This document shows positions 1-6,366 of a stretch of DNA of 64,000 nucleotides, piece after piece. The notes beneath the pieces are model-generated. The model was not told where the DNA came from, ran no database searches, and saw only the letters and a list, made by a program, of their open reading frames with translations. A program made the translations under genes and the position numbers. Every line of letters starts with the position of its first letter. Position 1 is the stretch's first letter. This DNA is from an uncultured Bacteroidales bacterium. GTDB taxonomy: Bacteria > Bacteroidota > Bacteroidia > Bacteroidales > ML635J-15. The stretch is from NCBI GenBank assembly GCA_937899245.1, contig CALDKB010000006.1, positions 71,909 to 135,908 on the forward strand, given 5' to 3'.

Positions 1-214
1 TTAATACGCTGCGCGGTTCCAATGACTTCGCCGTTTGACGTAGTTTGACGCTTCGCTGTTTGAATGGCTTCGCCGTTTGAAGATTGCCAAGGTATCGCCG
101 GGGCGATGGTTTAATGACATGGCTCACATGACGGCTATGTTGGTGCATTCAAGGTTTTGTTTTTGCAGATGCTTTTTTGCTATTTCCTGAATCAAAGATG
201 TTTGTTCGTGTCAA

Positions 215-231
215 CGACCTCGGAGAGGTCG
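215..231. repeat. Hairpin unit 1 (C-type)
   Basis: Sequence CGACCTCGGAGAGGTCG forms a perfect 7-bp stem with a GGA loop, followed by GAATATC. The same unit with small changes recurs at 265-281, 314-330, 609-625 and 658-674. Confidence 0.8.
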
Positions 232-260
232 AATATCTATAGCAAAAATGTTTGTTTGTG

Positions 261-482
261 TCAACGACCTTGGAAAGGTCGAATATCTGTAGCCAAATGT
301 TTTGCATATTTTCCGACCTCGGAGAGGTCGAATATCCATAGACGATGGTAAGTGTAAGTTGTTCGTAGTCAATGATTTATGTGTTGTGTGTTTGCGTAAT
401 GTGTTGATTTGTAGTCTGTTATGTGGGCTTTGCTTATACCAACCTTATACCATCCTTATACCATGCTTATCCTTGCATTACC
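261..482. repeat. 222-bp direct repeat, copy 1
   Basis: This segment contains hairpins at 265-281 and 314-330 and ends in a run of 'ttatacca' words. It matches 605-826 with only scattered substitutions and no length change. The 122 bases between the copies do not match. Confidence 0.85.
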
Positions 483-604
483 CATCATAGAACCATTTCC
501 CTCTGCTATTTTCAAGCTCCCTCTTGAAAATCGTCCTTCCGAAGCTCCCGCTTCGTAAATCTTCAAACAATTTCAAACTACATGGAATGCTCCCGCTTCG
601 AATT

Positions 605-826
605 TCAACGACCTTGGAAAGGTCGAATATCTGTAGCCAAATGTTTTGCATATTTTCCGACCTCGGAGAGGTCGAATATCCATAGACGATGGTAAGTGTA
701 AGTTGTTCGTAGTCAATGATTTATGTGTTGTGTATTTGCATAATGTGTTGATTTGTAGTGTGTTATGTGGGCTTTGCTTATACCAACCTTATACCATCCT
801 TATACCAGGCTTATCCCTGCATTACT
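605..826. repeat. 222-bp direct repeat, copy 2
   Basis: Second copy of 261-482, with hairpins at 609-625 and 658-674. The substitutions lie mostly in the right half, for example 'gtgtgtttgcgtaat' against 'gtgtatttgcataat'. Confidence 0.85.
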
Positions 827-974
827 GTTTGTCGTTTACGAGTTATCGCCAGCGATGCGTAGCTTCGCTTCGGCAATTTGAGCAAGCTCATTGTGTTCGG
901 CTAGCGTCGGCATTGAAGAGATTACATGGCCTTATATTTTTTTTCATCAGGTATGTTTTTACGATTATTAGTCT

Positions 975-982
975 TATTTTTG
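975..982 (+). promoter_or_regulatory. -7 box TATTTTTG ahead of the metal exporter
   Basis: Matches the Bacteroidota TAnnTTTG -7 consensus and lies 18 bases before the ATG at 1001. No good upstream TTTG element is visible at the right spacing. Confidence 0.45.
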
Positions 983-1000
983 CAGTCCTAATTTTGGAAA

Positions 1001-2263
1001 ATGAACTTCATTGAAATTCTACATAGTATCGATTACTTCGATTTGTTTAGCAACACATTGATGATCACAAGCTTCGTGGTCATTATGATGTCGCTGATTG
1101 AGTACGTAAACGTATGGTCCAACGGTAAGTTCATAAAGGGCTTGAACAAGAACATTTTTGTTCAGGCGCTTGTTGGTACCTTCCTCGGCGTTATTCCGGG
1201 CTGTATGGGCACGTTTACCGCTGTTTCGCTCTACACGCATAAGGCATTGTCGCTTGGCGCTTTGGTGGCTTGCCTGATTGCTACTTCGGGCGACGAATCG
1301 TTTGTAATGCTGGCAACAATGCCGGTACAGTCGCTATGGCTGTTTGGTATTTGTTCGGTAGTGGCTTTCGGCACAAGTTTGCTTGTCGATAAACTATTTA
1401 AGAATAAGGATTTTACACCTAAAATCGATGATGTTCCCTTCGATGTTCACGAAGACGAGGAATGTGGCGACCATAAGCTTTTTGCATGGCGTAATTTCGT
1501 TCCCTCAAAGGCACGATTGAAACTTATTGGTGTGTTTGCCGGCATAATATTCCTTTGCTGTATAGGCGTTATTGGACATTCTCATTCCGAGAATCTTATT
1601 TTCAGCTTGCCGCAGCAGGAAACTGTTGTAGCCCAGGAGGTAGGCAAGGAGCATCACGAATGTTGCGAACACCATCACCACGACGATGAATGTTGCGATG
1701 AACACAGTCACGAGCATCACCACGATTGCGACGAGCATGGACACCATCACCACGATTCCAATTTGCCCGAAGGTTTCGAACATCATCACGAGCACGGTGC
1801 ATTCGGTGTGGTTAATATCATAATCATTTCGCTGTCGGTTCTGATGCTGCTTATAATTTTCTTCTCCAACGAGCATTTTATCAGCGAGCATCTTGTACAT
1901 CACGTCATTCAGAAGCATTTGCCTCGTATTTTCTGGTGGACTTTCGGTGTGCTTGTACTTATGGCTATCATCTTGAACTACACCAATTTCGGTACATGGA
2001 TTTACGACAATCCGTACATTCTTCTGCTCATAGCAGTCCTTGTCGGCGTTTTGCCAGAATCTGGTCCACATTTGATTTTTGTTGTGCTTTTCGTCCAGGG
2101 CTACATGCCTTTCAGCATCTTGCTGGCAAACAGCATCGTACAGGACGGACACGGTTCATTGCCATTGCTTGCCGAAACAAAGAAGGGTTTCCTCGTCACC
2201 AAGGCAATAAATATGGTAGTGGGGCTGGTTGTCGGATTGGTTGGGCTATTGATAGGATTTTAG
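1001..2263 (+). CDS. Putative manganese/heavy-metal exporter, ArsP_2-like
   Basis: Multi-pass inner-membrane protein of 420 residues resembling the 'putative 10TM heavy-metal exporter' family (ArsP_2, annotated in databases as putative manganese transporter). The two halves carry related signatures: GVIPGCMGTF and TSGDESF in the N half, GVLPESGPH and QDGHGSLPLL in the C half, which suggests an internally duplicated transporter. The loop at about residues 216-253 is extremely rich in His, Cys, Asp and Glu, as expected for a metal-binding segment. The ATG at 1001 is preceded by a plausible -7 box. The gene stands alone between the left repeat block and the yhcG cassette. The family assignment is fairly firm; the metal is inferred only. 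Confidence 0.75.
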   Translation: MNFIEILHSIDYFDLFSNTLMITSFVVIMMSLIEYVNVWSNGKFIKGLNKNIFVQALVGTFLGVIPGCMGTFTAVSLYTHKALSLGALVACLIATSGDESFVMLATMPVQSLWLFGICSVVAFGTSLLVDKLFKNKDFTPKIDDVPFDVHEDEECGDHKLFAWRNFVPSKARLKLIGVFAGIIFLCCIGVIGHSHSENLIFSLPQQETVVAQEVGKEHHECCEHHHHDDECCDEHSHEHHHDCDEHGHHHHDSNLPEGFEHHHEHGAFGVVNIIIISLSVLMLLIIFFSNEHFISEHLVHHVIQKHLPRIFWWTFGVLVLMAIILNYTNFGTWIYDNPYILLLIAVLVGVLPESGPHLIFVVLFVQGYMPFSILLANSIVQDGHGSLPLLAETKKGFLVTKAINMVVGLVVGLVGLLIGF

Positions 2264-2291
2264 TTCCGAAACAAACTATGTTCTATGTTCT

Positions 2292-2430
2292 CTATGTTCT
2301 TTCGGATTTGCAATCCGAAAGTATTGAATATAAGGATTTGTAATCCGCCAGCAAATACCTTATCCCCTTACAACCCCACCAACCTCTTAATTCTAGATTT
2401 CTTTCACAAAAATATTCCCACATACAATTT
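2292..2430. repeat. 139-bp direct repeat, copy A (left of yhcG)
   Basis: Identical in length to 3804-3942, with about six mismatches in 139. It starts with a hairpin, CTTTCGGATT-tgc-AATCCGAAAG, followed by a second smaller one, GGATT-tgt-AATCC. The two copies enclose the yhcG gene exactly. Confidence 0.85.
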
Positions 2431-2479
2431 TTCGAATAATAATAAACATATTTGCGACTATATATAACAAAAAAATCAG

Positions 2480-2487
2480 TAACTTTG
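2480..2487 (+). promoter_or_regulatory. -7 box TAACTTTG for yhcG
   Basis: TAACTTTG lies 19 bases before the ATG at 2507. The nearest TTTG upstream (2451-2454) is 25 bases away, longer than usual, so the -33 element is uncertain. Confidence 0.5.
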
Positions 2488-2506
2488 TGGTCTAATTATT
2501 TAGAGA

Positions 2507-3709
2507 ATGTCTAAAGTTGTAAAATATACTAGTCCAGAACCGAATCCACAAATAGTATCAGAAAGCGACAAATCATATATCTTACCTCAAGATTATCAAA
2601 AATGGTGCAATGAAATAGTGTCGCTCATTGAACAAGCTAAGTTACAAGCCGTACTTAACGTGAACAAGGAGTTGCTGGCACTCTATTGGCAAATAGGCAA
2701 AGGAATACTACAAAAACAAGAAAAATTAGGTTGGGGGGCGCAAGTCGTTGAACAATTAGCAAAGGATTTGTCTATTTCATTTCCAGATGACAGAGGCTTT
2801 TCTGCTCGAAACTTATGGAATATGAAACGTTTTGCTTCTGATTATCCTGATTTTCCATTTCTGCAAGTCCCGCTTGCAGATTTTAATCAATACGAAATTC
2901 TGCAAGTCGCACTTGCAGAAAATTCAGAAACAAGCTCAGGGCAAGTTCCGCTAATTAAAATAGAGAAAAACGACGAACAGTTTATGCAAGTACAACTTGT
3001 ACAAATAACATGGTATCATCACATTTCTCTTATTCCCAAAGTAAAATCGCTTGCTGAGCGGGCTTTTTATATTATGGAAACTGCAAGGCAAGGTTGGAGT
3101 CGCGATGTTATGCTTGCCAATATAGCGGCAGATTATCTTCATAACAAAGGAAAAGCAATTACCAATTTCAAAAACACTATTCCGCCAACACATTCCGATT
3201 TCGCACGTTATGCATTTAAAGACCCATATTGTTTCGGTTTTATAGGTACACTCTCGCTCAAAAACGAATACGAAATAGAGAAGAAACTTACCGAACATGT
3301 TACCGATTTCCTAATGGAAATGGGTAGAGGATTTGCTTTTGTCGGACGACAGTATCATCTCGTTGTCGATGGCGATGACTACTATATCGATCTCTTAATG
3401 TACCATCTTCAAATGCACCGTTATGTAGTCATAGAACTGAAAGCCGTTGAATTTATACCTGAGTTTGTAAGCAAACTTAATTTCTATATTTCTGCAGTGG
3501 ATGAATATATAAAAACACCGCAGGATAATCCAACTATTGGCCTGTTACTATGCCCTACTAAAAGTAACGAAAAAGTACGTTTTTCGCTACGTGGATTTTC
3601 ACAACCAATGGGTGTTGCCGAATATGAGATAAAGAAAATAATAGAAGATATACAAGATGTTCTGCCAGACTTCAATAGTATAGATTTGGAGAACACCCCA
3701 AGTGACTAA
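2507..3709 (+). CDS. YhcG/DUF1016 family PD-(D/E)XK nuclease-like protein
   Basis: A 400-residue protein with the DUF1016 N-terminal helical domain (LLALYWQIGKGI, then GFSARNLWNMKRF) and the C-terminal YhcG nuclease-like domain. Asp295 (YIDLLMYH) and Glu310-x-Lys312 (VIELK) fit a PD-(D/E)XK core. Between the domains the usual segment before a WYHH motif is expanded into four related units (LQVPLA, LQVALA, GQVPLI, MQVQLV). The DNA of these units is palindromic, for example 2861-2879 and 2900-2918. YhcG-type proteins are widespread accessory genes, often in defence or mobile contexts; their exact role is not settled. The gene is framed by two 139-bp repeats and has its own -7 box. Confidence 0.85.
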   Translation: MSKVVKYTSPEPNPQIVSESDKSYILPQDYQKWCNEIVSLIEQAKLQAVLNVNKELLALYWQIGKGILQKQEKLGWGAQVVEQLAKDLSISFPDDRGFSARNLWNMKRFASDYPDFPFLQVPLADFNQYEILQVALAENSETSSGQVPLIKIEKNDEQFMQVQLVQITWYHHISLIPKVKSLAERAFYIMETARQGWSRDVMLANIAADYLHNKGKAITNFKNTIPPTHSDFARYAFKDPYCFGFIGTLSLKNEYEIEKKLTEHVTDFLMEMGRGFAFVGRQYHLVVDGDDYYIDLLMYHLQMHRYVVIELKAVEFIPEFVSKLNFYISAVDEYIKTPQDNPTIGLLLCPTKSNEKVRFSLRGFSQPMGVAEYEIKKIIEDIQDVLPDFNSIDLENTPSD

Positions 3710-3803
3710 ATAGTATATTTTTTTTTACTAAATAACCATAATTTGGTTATTTTACAAAAAATAATATTGCCCTTTCGGATTTATAACCTTTAGCTCGTTG
3801 TCA

Positions 3804-3942
3804 CTATGTTCTTTCGGATTTATAATCCGAAAGTCTTGAATATAAGGATTTGTAATCCGCCAGCAAATACCTTATCTCCTTACAACCCCACCAACCTCTT
3901 AATTCTAGATTTCTTTCACAAAAATATTCCCACCTACGATTT
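3804..3942. repeat. 139-bp direct repeat, copy B (right of yhcG)
   Basis: Second copy of 2292-2430 without indels. It contains the same paired hairpins (loop tat instead of tgc). Just upstream, 3773-3791 carries a further partial unit, 'tttcggatttataacc'. Confidence 0.85.
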
Positions 3943-4009
3943 TGCATTTCATTATCTTTACAATAGTTGTGAATTTTCAAAAAAAACCAAGATTTATTTC
4001 ACAAATAGA

Positions 4010-4071
4010 TATTTTTTGTACCTTTGTCCTGTCCTTAGCCGGTAAGTCGCTTGCGACGGGAGGGCGGGGAC
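4010..4071 (+). repeat. 62-bp promoter-bearing repeat, copy 1 (upstream of KilA-N gene)
   Basis: Contains a -7 box, TACCTTTG (4019-4026), followed by a GC-rich segment with a GTCGC-tt-GCGAC hairpin nested between gtcc and ggac. It matches 5053-5114 with five substitutions and no indel. Copy 1 probably serves as promoter and leader for the gene starting at 4126. Confidence 0.8.
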
Positions 4072-4125
4072 GAACTTGATTGGAATATATTCTCATCGGT
4101 TTTGCAATATTAAAATAGTACATAT

Positions 4126-4992
4126 ATGAAAGCTATAAAGGAAACGATTCATGCGCAAGGTCTAGAAATCAGTATATATACGACTGATTTTGAGAATGAG
4201 TACATATCGCTTACTGATATTGCAAGGTATAGGAGCACAGAACCGAGATTTACCATACATTCATGGCTTAAAAGTCGTGATATTGTAGAGTTCCTAGGAC
4301 TTTGGGAGTGTTTGCACAATCCCGATTTTAACCGTGTCGATTTCGATACGTTTAAGCAGGATGCTGGAACAAACGCATACACATTTTCTATTAAGGACTG
4401 GAATGAAAAATTACATGGGAAAGGTATTGTTACCAAATCGGGACGGTATGGCGGCGGTATTTTTGCACATTCCGATATTGCTATGGAATTCGCTTCGTGG
4501 CTCTCTGCAGAATTTAAACTATATATTATAAAAGATTATAAGCGATTGAAAAACGATGAAAATAGTCGTCTTTCGCTAAATTGGAACTTGAATCGGGAAA
4601 TATCAAAACTCAACTATCGGATTCACACTGATGCTATAAAAGACAATCTTATTTTGCCTGAACTTACGCAGCAGCAGAAATCTTTTGTATATGCAGATGA
4701 AGCCGACATTTTAAATGTAGCCCTTTTTGGAAAAACGGCAAAAGAATGGCGCGAAGAAAATCCCAAACTAAAAGGAAATATACGCGACAATGCTAGTATT
4801 GGACAACTTTTGGTGCTTGCAAATTTGGAAAGTTACAATGCCATTTTGATTGAACAGAAAGTTGAGCAGGGCAAAAGGCTTGAACTTTTGCGGCAGACAG
4901 CCATAGGCCAACTTACAACAATTGCAACCTTGGAATTGCCGATTTCAAACTTGCCCAAATTGATTTCTGGCAATAATGGAAACAATCAGTAG
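4126..4992 (+). CDS. KilA-N domain protein
   Basis: A 288-residue protein whose N-terminal part fits the KilA-N DNA-binding domain common in phages and Bacteroidota accessory regions: EYISLTDIARY near residue 30, IHSWLKSRD near 50, TKSGRYGGGIFAHSDIAMEFASWLS near 105-130. The C-terminal half is helical and charged and is typical of the chromosomal Bacteroidales members. Function is not established; DNA binding is inferred from the family. It begins at ATG 4126, about 100 bases after a -7 box inside a 62-bp repeat, and a second copy of that repeat lies 61 bases after its stop codon. It therefore looks like a one-gene cassette. Confidence 0.85.
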   Translation: MKAIKETIHAQGLEISIYTTDFENEYISLTDIARYRSTEPRFTIHSWLKSRDIVEFLGLWECLHNPDFNRVDFDTFKQDAGTNAYTFSIKDWNEKLHGKGIVTKSGRYGGGIFAHSDIAMEFASWLSAEFKLYIIKDYKRLKNDENSRLSLNWNLNREISKLNYRIHTDAIKDNLILPELTQQQKSFVYADEADILNVALFGKTAKEWREENPKLKGNIRDNASIGQLLVLANLESYNAILIEQKVEQGKRLELLRQTAIGQLTTIATLELPISNLPKLISGNNGNNQ

Positions 4993-5052
4993 TAGTGCAA
5001 CGCATAGCACAGTTTTTGCAAATATTTTCTCGTAAATTATTCCACCAATACA

Positions 5053-5114
5053 TATTTTTTGTACCTTTGTCCTGTCTCTCGCCGGTAAGTCGCTTGCGAT
5101 GGGTGGGCGGGGAC
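5053..5114 (+). repeat. 62-bp promoter-bearing repeat, copy 2 (downstream of KilA-N gene)
   Basis: Repeats 4010-4071, including the TACCTTTG box (5062-5069) and the GC-rich foldable leader. No plus-strand gene follows for more than 1.2 kb, so its promoter is an orphan. Confidence 0.8.
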
Positions 5115-5171
5115 AGACATATAGAAAGAAATTCACTATTGCTTTTTTTTTACATAGTAATTTTGCTATTA

Positions 5172-5864
5172 TTACATATATGCATCAGGAAATAAGGTAA
5201 TTCTTATATCTGTTTCTATCTCCTTTTGTTCAATGGGAATGCTTTCTGATATTTCAGCCAATCTAGAGTATGCTTTACTTTTTTGATCATCACTAATATT
5301 TGAGGAACAAATTATTTGATTTTGAAACTCAAATTCAATACATTGGCTATTAATTTTTTCAATTGCTTTAGATATTTTTTCAAATAATTCTTCTTCTATT
5401 AATAATTTATTATGTATTATGTAGTTACGCAAATTATGATACGATTCTTGGTAATTGTCCTTTCTTTGTTTCATCGTTTTTTCTACATCCTGCCCAGCAG
5501 AAATAAATAGATTTGTATATTGATATGCACATCCTTGGAAAATAGCAAGTTTACTATACAATTCTATCATAATATCAAAACTTTTTTGTTTAAATAGCGA
5601 ATAATCAATTTCATAAACTTTATTTTTTTTGTTCAATAAGGCTTTATGTTCTTCTAAAGCAGAACGAAACCCTTGTTTTACATTTTCTTCGATTTTTGTT
5701 TTAGTACGAGTTGTTACTAAATCTGCTATATTAGTACCAAGCGTTTTGACAAATGATTTTCCAAACAACTTTAAGCACATAATTATTATTTGAGCCACAA
5801 GTAACAGAATGATTATTATTGAATCCCAATAATCCATAATAAAAGATTTATAGTTGATTATCAT
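5172..5864 (-). CDS. Hypothetical membrane-anchored helical protein
   Basis: I do not recognise this 230-residue protein. It has one hydrophobic N-terminal segment (IIIILLLVAQIIIMCL, about residues 16-31) followed by about 190 mostly charged, helical residues, suggesting a single-pass membrane protein with a cytoplasmic helical domain. The first ATG is at 5864; a second in-frame Met at 5837 is an equally plausible start. The start overlaps the 3' end of the AlbA_2 remnant by 17 bases, so the two are probably cotranscribed. It is AT-rich compared with the core genes further right and converges on the KilA-N gene. Confidence 0.6.
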   Translation of the reverse strand: MIINYKSFIMDYWDSIIIILLLVAQIIIMCLKLFGKSFVKTLGTNIADLVTTRTKTKIEENVKQGFRSALEEHKALLNKKNKVYEIDYSLFKQKSFDIMIELYSKLAIFQGCAYQYTNLFISAGQDVEKTMKQRKDNYQESYHNLRNYIIHNKLLIEEELFEKISKAIEKINSQCIEFEFQNQIICSSNISDDQKSKAYSRLAEISESIPIEQKEIETDIRITLFPDAYM

Positions 5865-6075
5865 AATAATATAATTTGAATATTTTTCTATTAAACTTTT
5901 GGTATAATGTTTCCTCCGAAAGCTTGTGAATATTGCTTATTCTTTTGATATAGATTTCGTCGTCAGTATCAATGTATATCGTACCACCTTGAGCATTGGC
6001 GAATCCATATACCATTTTATGGTATTCGTTTTGCTTTATCAACTTGTATTCAATATTTTGTGATTCGTTATTCAT
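5848..6075 (-). pseudogene. Truncated AlbA_2 (Schlafen-like DNA-binding) remnant
   Basis: From the ATG at 6075 the frame reads NNESQNIEYKL, then VYGFANAQGGTIYIDTDDE, then ISNIHKLSEE. This is the recognisable start of an AlbA_2 domain, the N-terminal domain of many Bacteroidales 'ATP-binding/RecG-like' regulators, which are normally 400 or more residues long. Here the frame ends after about 75 residues and the linker after the DDE motif is shortened. An upstream ATG at 6150 would add a hydrophobic stretch unlike the family. Most likely a decayed gene; a functional mini-protein cannot be excluded. Confidence 0.6.
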
Positions 6076-6256
6076 TAGATAGTTATTTTGCCACAAAAAT
6101 ATAGTTTTGGTTTGTATTGACAAAAAATATAGAATGAGTTTCTTTGTCAAATATCATTTCCCTAGTCTATAAACACATTGTAGATTGTGATGCTGAAGGA
6201 ATCGTTTTGTTGTGTAGAAATTGGCGACCGCCTACGGCTTATTTATCGCTTGTCGC

Positions 6257-6277
6257 TCCCTGGACATGTCGAAGGGA
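6257..6277. repeat. Imperfect palindrome resembling the 'tccct...gtcgaaggga' repeat
   Basis: TCCCT and AGGGA arms flank a GACATGTC centre. It resembles the widespread intergenic word family with the pattern cctg..gtcgaagg. It lies in the 290-base gap before the large LRR gene, which otherwise shows nothing obvious except the -7 box at 6336. Confidence 0.45.
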
Positions 6278-6335
6278 AGTTTTCAATTGTTCAAAAAAAC
6301 GGTTTAGACCGCCTTTCCGCATTGCAAAAATCATT

Positions 6336-6343
6336 TAACTTTG
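6336..6343 (+). promoter_or_regulatory. -7 box TAACTTTG for the zinc-ribbon LRR gene
   Basis: TAACTTTG ends 23 bases before the ATG at 6367. This placement supports 6367 rather than the upstream in-frame ATG at 6187, which would precede the promoter. Confidence 0.6.
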
Positions 6344-6366
6344 TGCTTCTGAAAAAACAAGTATAT

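Larger units (their letters stand above)
1..1000. repeat. Gene-free repeat block with hairpins and a duplication
   Basis: No convincing gene is present before 1001; short open frames here only cover repeats. The left 130 bases contain degenerate copies of a 'cttcgccgtttga' word. From 215 on there are five copies of a short hairpin, and 261-482 is repeated at 605-826. The remaining stretch, about 830-905, is imperfect GC-richer repeat-like sequence. This looks like accumulated intergenic repeat DNA. Confidence 0.75.

Noticed and set aside
157..1014. Small plus-strand open frames in the left repeat block
   Set aside because: They consist of translated hairpin repeats (for example ERSNIYS) and are duplicated together with the DNA; no promoter or family support.
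1505..2152. 215-codon open frame on the minus strand across the metal exporter
   Set aside because: It is a shadow of the His/Asp-rich plus-strand gene; low-complexity Val/Met-rich translation and no start or promoter of its own.
6187..6366. 60-residue N-terminal extension of the zinc-ribbon LRR gene
   Set aside because: The -7 box at 6336-6343 lies within it and the extension has no similarity to zinc-ribbon proteins; ATG 6367 starts right at the first Cys module.
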